64,000 bases of DNA from Dongia_A sp039808885 (lineage in GTDB: Bacteria > Pseudomonadota > Alphaproteobacteria > Dongiales > Dongiaceae), in contig JBDHTX010000021.1 in assembly GCA_039808885.1 (NCBI GenBank), forward strand, positions 10,718-74,717, read 5' to 3'. The position numbers were made by a program, and so were the translations under genes. The notes below the pieces were generated by a model. The model was not told where the DNA came from, did no database searches, and saw nothing but the letters and a program-made list of their open reading frames with translations. Shown here piece by piece: positions 1-6,971 of this stretch (positions are counted from its first letter, which is position 1; each line of letters opens with the position of its first letter).

Positions 1-445
1 ACTCGGCGCGGTCGCCATAGGAGGTCGAGCGCTTGGTCTGGATCTTCACATTGCCGATCGCCTCCCAGCTGGCGATCTTGTCCTTGTCGTCGAGATGCGC
101 GATCAGCGTATCGGCGGCGATCGAGGTCTCGCCCTGCTGGGCCAGGGCGTCGCCGCGCGCGGTGTAGGTGCGGGAATCGCGCTTCCACTCGATGCCGTTC
201 TCGGCCGAGATCTCGATCGGCTTGTCGCTGTCGTCGAGGCCGAACCCGCCGCCCGATGAGGTATCGCCCGATGCCGCGGCGCCGGAATCCTGGGCCAGGG
301 CCGGGGGCGCCGCCGCCGGCAGCAGCGCCAGGCCCAGCAGAATTGCGCCCGCCAGCAGCCGGAGGCCGCCGGGCCGCGACAGGCCGGGGACGCCCGCGGG
401 CCGCGCGCATTGCGCCGATCCGGACTTGTGGGGGCCCGCCCTCAT
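1..445 (-). CDS. lptA: LptA/OstA-type LPS transport periplasmic protein, N-terminal part (cut by window edge)
   Basis: Read on the minus strand from the ATG at 445-443; the gene runs off the left edge, so only about 148 N-terminal residues are visible. An N-terminal hydrophobic segment (about residues 30-50, ending ALA-QD) looks like a signal peptide. The mature part has the OstA-like pattern: DKPIEISAENGIEW, then YTARGDALAQQGETSIAADTLIAHL. In the family, LptA forms the periplasmic bridge that carries lipopolysaccharide from LptC to the outer membrane. The start codon overlaps the lptC stop by four bases (ATGA), so the two are translationally coupled. The family and the adjoining lptC make the call firm; the missing C-terminus cannot be judged. 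Confidence 0.88.
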   Translation of the reverse strand, partial: MRAGPHKSGSAQCARPAGVPGLSRPGGLRLLAGAILLGLALLPAAAPPALAQDSGAAASGDTSSGGGFGLDDSDKPIEISAENGIEWKRDSRTYTARGDALAQQGETSIAADTLIAHLDDKDKIASWEAIGNVKIQTKRSTSYGDRAE

Positions 446-1167
446 TGAGCCTGGTCCTTCTGCTTTGGATAGATCTTCATATACGCCTTGCCGGTGAATT
501 CGATCGTATTCCCATCATCGAGTACCTTGAACCCCTGGGCAATCACCTCGCCATCCCCGTTCTGGCCTTCCACCGGCTCGCTGCCCTCGGCGGTCTTCGC
601 CTTCAGGTCGATGGTGGCGCTGTCGGTCTGGAACGACAACCCGTTGTCGTGGAACAGCGTCACGTCGCCTTTCAACGTCACCAGGTCCGCATCGCGATCC
701 AGAACGCCTTCCATGGCGGTCACGGCGACATAGGCGCCGCTCGCCATGATGATGTCGGCCAGCGGCTTCTTCAGGGCGATGTGGCGCTCGTCGCCGTCGG
801 CATGCGAAGCCGATTCGGCGGTGATGCTGAACGGCCGGCCCTTGTCATCCTTGCCGTCGTATTTGACATTGCTGACGGTGACCTCGGGCGCCGTGTTCCC
901 GGACGTGCCGGCGCCCTCGATAATGGTCGCGTCAACCGTCGTATCGCGCGATTGGAACCACCAATAGACGAGGTAGCCGACGGTTACCACCGCAACCAGC
1001 GGCAAGGTGACTTTCAGCAGCCGCAGCGGGGTGCGGCGGCGGCGCATGGCGCGCGCCACCGGGCGCGGCGGCGCCAGGCGGCGCACCTGGCCGGGATCGG
1101 CCGAGGCGGCCGGCGGCAGTTCGGGGGACGTCGCTGCCGGGCCGTGACCGTTGGGGTCCTGGGTCAT
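442..1167 (-). CDS. lptC: LptC-type LPS export inner-membrane protein
   Basis: 241 residues from the ATG at 1167; an upstream in-frame extension would run into kdsD, so this start, 11 bases after the kdsD stop, is preferred. An Arg-rich cytoplasmic N-terminus is followed by one membrane segment (about residues 51-70) and a periplasmic OstA-like/DUF1239 domain with repeated beta-strand motifs (EVTVSNVKYDGKDDKGRPF; ITAESASHA). LptC receives LPS from the LptBFG extractor and hands it to LptA, which matches the overlapping lptA gene downstream. The length is somewhat above the E. coli protein because of a Pro/Ala-rich N-terminal extension. The low sequence conservation of this family leaves context as a strong part of the evidence. 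Confidence 0.87.
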   Translation of the reverse strand: MTQDPNGHGPAATSPELPPAASADPGQVRRLAPPRPVARAMRRRRTPLRLLKVTLPLVAVVTVGYLVYWWFQSRDTTVDATIIEGAGTSGNTAPEVTVSNVKYDGKDDKGRPFSITAESASHADGDERHIALKKPLADIIMASGAYVAVTAMEGVLDRDADLVTLKGDVTLFHDNGLSFQTDSATIDLKAKTAEGSEPVEGQNGDGEVIAQGFKVLDDGNTIEFTGKAYMKIYPKQKDQAQ

Positions 1168-1178
1168 TGCCCGGGCAC

Positions 1179-2192
1179 CTAGGCCACGCCCACTTTCAGG
1201 CAATCATGCAGGCGCACGATGCCGACCGGCTTGCGGTCCTCGATCACGAACAGCGAGGTGATCGACTTCTCGTTCATCGCATGCAGCGCTTCGGCCGCCA
1301 GCGCCGTGGGCCGGATGGTGCGCGGATTCGCGGTCATCACCTCGGCCACCCGGCGATGCAGCAGGTCATCGCCCATGTGGCGGCGGAGGTCGCCGTCGGT
1401 GATGATGCCGACCAGGTGGCCCGCCGGGTTCACCACGCCGACGCAGCCATAGGTCTTGGCGGTGATGGTGAGGATGGCGTCCTGCATGCCCGCATCGGCG
1501 CCGATCAGCGGCAGTTCCTTGCCCGTATGCATGAGGTCGGCGACGCGCAGCAGCTTCTGCCCCAGCTTGCCGCCCGGGTGCAGCTGGCGGAAATCATCGG
1601 CCGAGAAGCCCTTGCGCTCCAGCAATGCCACGGCCAGCGCATCGCCCAAAGCCAGCATCATGGTGGTCGACGTGGTCGGCGCGATGCCCATCGATCCCGC
1701 CTCGCCCAGGTTGGGCAGCAGCAGGGTGACATCGGCGGCGCTGCCGAGCGCGCTGCCGGCGCGACTGGTGATGGCGATGAGCGGGATCGACCAGCGCCGC
1801 GTGTAGTTGATGATGTCGGCCAGCTCGAAGGTCTCGCCGGAATTGGACAGCGCCACCACCGCGTCGGCGGCGGTGATCATGCCGAGATCGCCGTGACTCG
1901 CCTCGCCCGGATGGACGAACTGCGCCGGCGTGCCGGTCGAGGCGAAGGTGGCGGCGATCTTGCGGGCGATGTGGCCGCTCTTGCCCATGCCGGTGACGAT
2001 GACCCGGCCGGTGGACCGGGCGAGCAGGTCCAGCGCCTTGCCGACCTTGCCGTCGAGTTCGCCGGCGAGTTGCAGCAGCGCCTCGGCCTCCTGGCGCAGG
2101 ACGCGCTGCGCCGCGGCCAGCCCGCCCGCCGCGGCCTCCGCGCCGGTCCCGGTCTGCTTTTCCACGGCTCCACCCTTGGCCCTTGCCGTCAC
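1179..2192 (-). CDS. kdsD: Arabinose-5-phosphate isomerase (KpsF/GutQ family)
   Basis: 337 residues. The N-terminal half is a SIS sugar-isomerase domain with the recognisable stretch VTGMGKSGHIARKIA and HPGEASHGDLGM. The C-terminal part (about 210-335) is a CBS pair ending IVRLHDCLKVGVA. The family converts ribulose-5-phosphate to arabinose-5-phosphate, the first step of Kdo synthesis for LPS. It lies immediately upstream of lptC and lptA in the same direction, the usual alphaproteobacterial arrangement linking Kdo supply to LPS export. The upstream Ala/Glu-rich N-terminus makes the exact start uncertain by some tens of residues. Confidence 0.92.
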   Translation of the reverse strand: MTARAKGGAVEKQTGTGAEAAAGGLAAAQRVLRQEAEALLQLAGELDGKVGKALDLLARSTGRVIVTGMGKSGHIARKIAATFASTGTPAQFVHPGEASHGDLGMITAADAVVALSNSGETFELADIINYTRRWSIPLIAITSRAGSALGSAADVTLLLPNLGEAGSMGIAPTTSTTMMLALGDALAVALLERKGFSADDFRQLHPGGKLGQKLLRVADLMHTGKELPLIGADAGMQDAILTITAKTYGCVGVVNPAGHLVGIITDGDLRRHMGDDLLHRRVAEVMTANPRTIRPTALAAEALHAMNEKSITSLFVIEDRKPVGIVRLHDCLKVGVA

Positions 2193-2317
2193 TGCCCTCT
2201 CCCGTTGCGGCGGCTAGCGGACGATACCGCCCGCGCCCCGCCAAATCCAGCCGACCGCCCCGGCGCCAGCACTTTGTCGCAGAAGGCGATCAGGTGCCGC
2301 GCGCGGTCGGGCAAACC

Positions 2318-2941
2318 TTAATGCTCGAAGATGTCCGGCTGGCTCCAGCCCAGCCGGTCCAGCGCCGCCCGGGTCGGCAGGAAACCGAAGCAGGCTTCCG
2401 CCAGCTGCCGCCGGCCCTCCCGATCCAGGATCGGATCGAGCTTGTCCTTCAGCTGATGCAGATACAGCACGTCGGCGGCGGCGTATTTCAGCTGTTCGGA
2501 CGACAGGGTCTCGGCGCCCCAGTCGGAGGTCTGCTGCTGCTTCGACAGGTCGATGCCGAGCAATTCCTTGCACAGATCCTTGAGCCCGTGCCGGTCGGTG
2601 AAGGTGCGCACCAGCTTGGCGGCGATCTTGGTGCAATAGACCGGCGCGCAATCGATATCGAGCGTGACCTTGAGCGCGGTCAGGTCGAAGCGCGCGAAAT
2701 GGAACAGTTTCAGTATCTTGGCATCCTGCAGCAGGGCCTGCAGGTTGGGCGCCCGCACGACGCCGCCGGCCGGCGCCTTCGGGATCTGCACCAGATGGCA
2801 GATGCCATCGCCCTGGCTCAACTGCACCAGGCACAAGCGGTCGCGCGCCGGATTGAGGCCCATGGTCTCGGTGTCGACCGCCACCACCGGCCCCAGCTTG
2901 AGGCCGGCCGGCAGGTCGCCACGGTGGAATTCAATGCTCAT
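2318..2941 (-). CDS. rnd: Ribonuclease D, short HRDC-less form
   Basis: 207 residues from the ATG at 2941. The DEDD 3'-5' exonuclease motifs are visible: VAVDTETMGLN (Exo I), FHFARFDLTAL (Exo II) and YAAADVLYLHQL (Exo III, Tyr-x3-Asp). The family matures the 3' ends of tRNA and other stable RNAs. E. coli RNase D is about 375 residues with HRDC domains; here only the catalytic domain is present, a form common in alphaproteobacteria. The gene lies downstream of tRNA-Leu on the same strand but is well separated from it. Other ribonuclease H-like 3'-5' exonucleases with the same core cannot be excluded. Confidence 0.85.
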   Translation of the reverse strand: MSIEFHRGDLPAGLKLGPVVAVDTETMGLNPARDRLCLVQLSQGDGICHLVQIPKAPAGGVVRAPNLQALLQDAKILKLFHFARFDLTALKVTLDIDCAPVYCTKIAAKLVRTFTDRHGLKDLCKELLGIDLSKQQQTSDWGAETLSSEQLKYAAADVLYLHQLKDKLDPILDREGRRQLAEACFGFLPTRAALDRLGWSQPDIFEH

Positions 2942-3098
2942 CCGACTTCCTTCGCTGGCCACGGCACCCGGCCGCGGGATTGCGCCACCAGCCGTTCAGC
3001 GCGCAAGCGCCACGCTGATTCGCCAATCCTGACCGCATTTCGCTGATTTGGCAAAGCCGGGACCGCCGCCGCGGCCGTCATCCGGTCTTTCAAGAAGA

Positions 3099-3183
3099 TG
3101 GTGCCCAGGAGAAGACTCGAACTTCCACGGGTTGCCCCACAGGTACCTGAAACCTGCGCGTCTACCAATTCCGCCACCTGGGC
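3099..3183 (-). tRNA. tRNA-Leu (anticodon CAG)
   Basis: The minus strand reads GCCCAGG (5' acceptor) through CCTGGGC-A-CCA, an 85-nt class II tRNA with encoded CCA. The anticodon stem CAGGT/ACCTG encloses the loop TTCAGGT, giving anticodon CAG. The long variable arm (TGTGGGGCAACCCGT) and the T-arm GTTCGAGTC support leucine identity. Confidence 0.96.
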
Positions 3184-3230
3184 GCCGGATGCGGGCCCGG
3201 CCCCAAGGGGCGGGTCGCGCGGCGCGGCGC

Positions 3231-3258
3231 ATTCTGTTCAGAACAGGAGCAAAGTCAA
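3231..3258 (-). promoter_or_regulatory. Candidate sigma-70 promoter of tRNA-Leu
   Basis: On the minus strand, TTGACT (-35, 3258-3253), a 16-bp spacer and CAGAAT (-10, 3236-3231) precede tRNA-Leu by 48 bases, a suitable leader length. This is pattern inference only. Confidence 0.45.
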
Positions 3259-3332
3259 CTGGCTTTTGCGGCGTTTACAAGGCTCTTGCCTTGGCACAAC
3301 CTGGACAGATCCAAGGCAATGGCGAGGTCGAC

Positions 3333-4280
3333 ATGGCCCAGTCCACGGATCGGCGCCTGGTGACGGTTTTCGGCGGCTCCGGCTTCGTCGGCCGCCACGT
3401 CGTGGCGCAGCTGGCCCGCGACGGCTGGCAGGTACGGGTGGCGGTGCGCCGCCCGGACGAGGCCCTGTTCCTGAAGCCCGCCGGGGCGGTGGGGCAGATC
3501 ACCCCCCTCGCCGCCAACATCCGCGACCAGGATTCGGTCGATCGCGCCGTGGCCGGGGCCGATGCGGTGGTCAATCTGGTCGCCATTCTCCACGAAAGCG
3601 GCCGGCAGACTTTCAAGGCGCTGCAGGAAGAGGGTGCCGCGCGCCTCGCCGAGGCGGCGCGACGCGCCGGCGCGCGGCACTTCGTGCAAGTGTCCGCCAT
3701 CGGCGCCGACGCGGCGTCGAACTCCGCCTATGCCCGCACCAAGGCGGCGGGCGAGCAGGCGGTGCTGCGCGCCTTCCCGCAGGCGGTGATCCTGCGGCCC
3801 TCGATCATCTTCGGGCCCGAGGATGGTTTCTTCAACCGCTTCGCCGCGATGGCGATGACCTCGCCGTTCCTGCCGCTGATCGGCGGCGGCAGGACGCGGT
3901 TCCAGCCGGTCTATGTCGGCGACGTCGCGGCGGCGGTGGCGGCGGCGCTGAGCCTGCCCGCGGCCCAGGGCAGGACCTACGAGCTGGCCGGGCCGCGCAG
4001 CTACAGCTTCCGCCGGCTGCTGGAGATCACGCTGGCCGAGATCGGCCGCAAGCGGGTGCTGCTGCCGATCCCCTTTGCCCTCGCCGGGCTGATGGGCGCG
4101 GTGATGCAATGCCTGCCGATGCCGCAATTGACGCTCGACCAGGTGCGCTTGCTGAAGCGCGACAATGTCCCCGCACCCGGCGCCCCGGGCCTCGCCGATC
4201 TCGGCATCGCGCCGAGCGGGCTGGAGCCGATCCTGCCGACCTATCTCGACAAGTTCCGCAAGGCCGGCAACCGGCGCTAG
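3333..4280 (+). CDS. Complex I NDUFA9-like / atypical SDR NAD(P)-binding protein
   Basis: 315 residues from the ATG at 3333; earlier in-frame codons would extend back through the tRNA-Leu gene. The N-terminal Rossmann motif VTVFGGSGFVGRHVV is followed by the extended-SDR pattern with VNLVAILHESGRQTF, FVQVSAIGADAASNSAYARTKAAGEQAV (Tyr-x3-Lys) and a P-x-Y-V-G-D-V-A motif. This matches the NDUFA9/NmrA-like atypical SDRs linked in bacteria to ubiquinone or complex I function. The exact substrate cannot be read from sequence. Its TAG stop overlaps the convergent uppP stop within the single tetranucleotide CTAG (4277-4280). Confidence 0.8.
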   Translation: MAQSTDRRLVTVFGGSGFVGRHVVAQLARDGWQVRVAVRRPDEALFLKPAGAVGQITPLAANIRDQDSVDRAVAGADAVVNLVAILHESGRQTFKALQEEGAARLAEAARRAGARHFVQVSAIGADAASNSAYARTKAAGEQAVLRAFPQAVILRPSIIFGPEDGFFNRFAAMAMTSPFLPLIGGGRTRFQPVYVGDVAAAVAAALSLPAAQGRTYELAGPRSYSFRRLLEITLAEIGRKRVLLPIPFALAGLMGAVMQCLPMPQLTLDQVRLLKRDNVPAPGAPGLADLGIAPSGLEPILPTYLDKFRKAGNRR

Positions 4281-5092
4281 CAGCCGAAGCCGCCGGCGAC
4301 GTAGAGCAGATAGAACACCACCAGGCCCATGGCGACGCGATAGACCACGAAGGGCGTGAAGCTGGCGCGGCGCAGCCAGTACATCAGGAACGCGATCGCC
4401 AGGAAGCCGGCAATCGCCGACAGGGCCGTCACCAGCCCGACCCGCTGCAGCATGATCGGGTCGCCGACCTGCAGCAGCGTCCAGCCCCGGTAGAGGCCGG
4501 CGCTGGCGATCACCGGAATCGACAGCAGCAGGGAAAAGCGCGCGGCGTCGGGCCGCTCGAAGCCCATCAGCCGGGCGATGGTCATCCCCGTCCCCATGCG
4601 GCTGGCGCCGGGGATGAAGGCCAGGCACTGGAACACGCCAATGGCGAGCGCGCTGCCCCAGCTCATATGCTCGATGCGGCGCACGGTCAGGCCCAGCCGG
4701 TCGGCGATGTAGAGCAACAGGCCGAAGCCGATGAGGGCGCCGGCGACGATGCGCGGGTCGCTGAGTCGCGGCGACAGATAGACGTCGACGAAGTAGCCCG
4801 AAGCCAGGGCCGGCAGGGCGCCCACCAGCAGCAGCCCGATCAGCCGCACCCGCCCGTCGCGCTTGCCGCGCAGCACCTTGATCGCGCCCTGGCCCATGCT
4901 GAGCAGGTCGCGCCAGAAATACAGCAGCAGCGCCAGCAGGGTGCCGAGCCGGATGGCGACCTGCATGGCCACGTCCTGCGCCGGCCAGCAATAAAATTGC
5001 GGGATGAGAATGGCATGCCCGGAGGAACTGACAGGCAGAAAGGCCGTGATGCCCTGAATGATGGCCAGGACCAGCAGATCGATGTTTGGCAC
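4277..5092 (-). CDS. uppP: Undecaprenyl-diphosphate phosphatase, UppP/BacA family, with altered first motif
   Basis: 271 residues from a GTG at 5092, which gives the usual family N-terminus and length; an upstream start at 5170 would add 26 residues. Multiple membrane segments are visible. The first active-site block reads QGITAFLPVSSSGH and the second PGASRMGTGMTIARLMG. The family recycles undecaprenyl pyrophosphate to the monophosphate for peptidoglycan and O-antigen synthesis. In E. coli BacA the first block is EGLTEFLPVSSTGH, and the second glutamate (E21) is reported as important for catalysis; here it is alanine (Ala17). The arginine of the second block is retained. Either this is a divergent but active enzyme or it has another role. 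Confidence 0.82.
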   Translation of the reverse strand: MPNIDLLVLAIIQGITAFLPVSSSGHAILIPQFYCWPAQDVAMQVAIRLGTLLALLLYFWRDLLSMGQGAIKVLRGKRDGRVRLIGLLLVGALPALASGYFVDVYLSPRLSDPRIVAGALIGFGLLLYIADRLGLTVRRIEHMSWGSALAIGVFQCLAFIPGASRMGTGMTIARLMGFERPDAARFSLLLSIPVIASAGLYRGWTLLQVGDPIMLQRVGLVTALSAIAGFLAIAFLMYWLRRASFTPFVVYRVAMGLVVFYLLYVAGGFGC

Positions 5093-5362
5093 CGGGCGGG
5101 ACCCCGTGATGGGAGAGCAAAGGTTTATACCACGGGCGATTCTGGTTAAAAACGCAGCAAATAGTTCCAATTCAGGACTATCTGTGACATGGTTTTGGAA
5201 GAATGACGAGTAGCCGACTCTTGACCGGATGGGCAGGTTATAAAAAAGTCAATAATACTGTCTCAATCTGCGATTTCCTGTAGATTGGTCGCAGAGTTTG
5301 ACCTAATCTTCTGCCCCTGGCGCCCCGGCGCGCCGCCTTCGCGTCTTTGTCTGGGGACCGGC

Positions 5363-6805
5363 ATGGCCGAGCACTTGCTGAAATTCGTCAACCTGCCCAA
5401 GGCGATGCCGGACAAACGCGCGCCCGAGTCGCGGCGCGCCGACTTCCAGGAGATCTATGAGCGGTTCCGCCCGGCCGAGGCCAAGGCGCAGTCCAGCCGC
5501 TGCTCGCAATGCGGCGTGCCGTTCTGCCAGGTGCATTGCCCGCTGAACAACAACATCCCCGACTGGCTGAAGCTGACAGCCGAGGGGCGGCTGGAGGAGG
5601 CCTACGAGATCTCCGCCGCCACCAACACCTTCCCCGAGATCTGCGGCCGCATCTGCCCGCAGGACCGGCTCTGCGAAGGCAATTGCGTGATCGAGCAATC
5701 CGGCCACGGCACCGTCACCATCGGCTCCATCGAGCGCTACATCACCGACACCGCCTTCGAGATGGGCTGGGTCAAGCCGATCAGGCCGGCGCGCGAGCTC
5801 AAGAGCTCCGTCGGTATTGTCGGCGCCGGCCCGGCCGGCCTCGCCGCGGCCGATGCGCTGCGCCGCAAGGGTCACCAGGTGACGGTCTATGACCGCTATG
5901 ACCGCGTCGGCGGGCTGATGATCTACGGCATCCCCGGCTTCAAGCTGGAGAAGCCCATCGTGCTGCGCCGCGCCGAGCAGCTGGCCGAGGCCGGCATCAC
6001 GTTCAAGCTCGGCTTCGAATTGGGCCGCGACGGCACGCTCGCCGAACTGCGCCGGAAGCACGACGCCGTGCTGATCGCCACCGGCGTCTACAAGGCGCGC
6101 GAGATGAGCGGGCCGGGCAGTGGCCTCGACAACATCGTGCCGGCGCTCGCCTACCTCACCGCCAGCAACCGGGTGAGCCTCGGCGACGAGGTGGCGGAGT
6201 TCGAGTCCGGTGCCTTGAATGCCGCCGGCAAGCGCGTCGTCGTCATCGGCGGCGGCGATACGGCGATGGATTGCGTGCGCACCGCCGTGCGCCAAGGCGC
6301 GACCTCGGTGCACTGCATCTATCGCCGCGACCGCGCCAACATGCCGGGCTCGCAGCGCGAGGTGGGCCATGCCGAGGAAGAGGGCGTGCAATTCGTCTGG
6401 CAGGCGCAGCCCGAGGCCTTCATCGGCGATGCCGGCAACAAGGTGAGCGGCGTCATCTGCCACCGCATCCATCTCGGCCTGCCCGATGCGACCGGCCGGC
6501 AGACGCCGCAGGTCATCGACGGCTCCGGCTTCACCATCGAGGCCGATTTGGTGATCAAGGCGCTCGGCTTCGATCCCGAGGACATGGCGCGCGTGACCGG
6601 GAGCGGCGAGCTCGCGCTCACCAATTGGGGCACGGTCAAGATCGACTGGCGGACCTTGATGACCAACCAGCCGGGAATCTTCGCCGCCGGCGACATCGTG
6701 CGCGGCGCCTCGTTGGTGGTCTGGGCCATCCGCGACGGCCGCGACGCGGCGGCGGCGATCGACACGTACGTCACGCAATCCCGCGCCAAGCTGGCGGCGG
6801 AGTGA
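5363..6805 (+). CDS. gltD: Glutamate synthase (NADPH) small subunit
   Basis: 480 residues from the ATG at 5363, preceded by a GGGGA ribosome-binding site; the in-frame upstream extension has no family match. N-terminal cysteine clusters for [4Fe-4S] centres are clear: CSQCGVPFCQVHCP and CGRICPQDRLCEGNC. The FAD site GIVGAGPAGLAAADALRRKG and the NADPH site VVVIGGGDTAMDCVRTA follow, and the C-terminus carries GIFAAGDIVRGASLVVWAIRDGRDAA. The subunit passes electrons from NADPH to the large subunit, which makes glutamate from glutamine and 2-oxoglutarate. gltB lies downstream in the same direction, separated by a 166-base interval with a palindromic element. Confidence 0.96.
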   Translation: MAEHLLKFVNLPKAMPDKRAPESRRADFQEIYERFRPAEAKAQSSRCSQCGVPFCQVHCPLNNNIPDWLKLTAEGRLEEAYEISAATNTFPEICGRICPQDRLCEGNCVIEQSGHGTVTIGSIERYITDTAFEMGWVKPIRPARELKSSVGIVGAGPAGLAAADALRRKGHQVTVYDRYDRVGGLMIYGIPGFKLEKPIVLRRAEQLAEAGITFKLGFELGRDGTLAELRRKHDAVLIATGVYKAREMSGPGSGLDNIVPALAYLTASNRVSLGDEVAEFESGALNAAGKRVVVIGGGDTAMDCVRTAVRQGATSVHCIYRRDRANMPGSQREVGHAEEEGVQFVWQAQPEAFIGDAGNKVSGVICHRIHLGLPDATGRQTPQVIDGSGFTIEADLVIKALGFDPEDMARVTGSGELALTNWGTVKIDWRTLMTNQPGIFAAGDIVRGASLVVWAIRDGRDAAAAIDTYVTQSRAKLAAE

Positions 6806-6835
6806 ACCCGGTGCGACAGACGCGCCCCTCCCCTT

Positions 6836-6938
6836 CGTCATGGTCGGACTTGGTCCGACCACCCACGAATTTCGTGGGGCAGCATTCGGTGTTGGCAAGC
6901 AAACTCGTGGGTGGTCGCGCCAAGCACGACCATGACGA
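6836..6938. repeat. Nested palindromic intergenic repeat between gltD and gltB
   Basis: Two 33-base arms, 6836-6868 and 6905-6937, are inverted copies with four mismatches. Each arm is itself a hairpin; in the left arm TGGTCGGAC and GTCCGACCA pair around TTG. The arm begins CGTCATGGTCG and ends CCACCCACGA, closely like the abundant alphaproteobacterial intergenic palindrome family (REP/BIME-like). It lies inside a probable transcription unit and would fold strongly in the gltDB mRNA. Confidence 0.75.
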
Positions 6939-6971
6939 TGAATGAACAAGCCGGTTTCTTGAGGTTCAGCC

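Noticed and set aside
3236..3246. TGTTCAGAACA palindrome upstream of tRNA-Leu as a LexA box.
   Set aside because: Alphaproteobacterial LexA sites are direct repeats (GTTC-N7-GTTC), which this is not; it lies in the promoter spacer and is probably chance.
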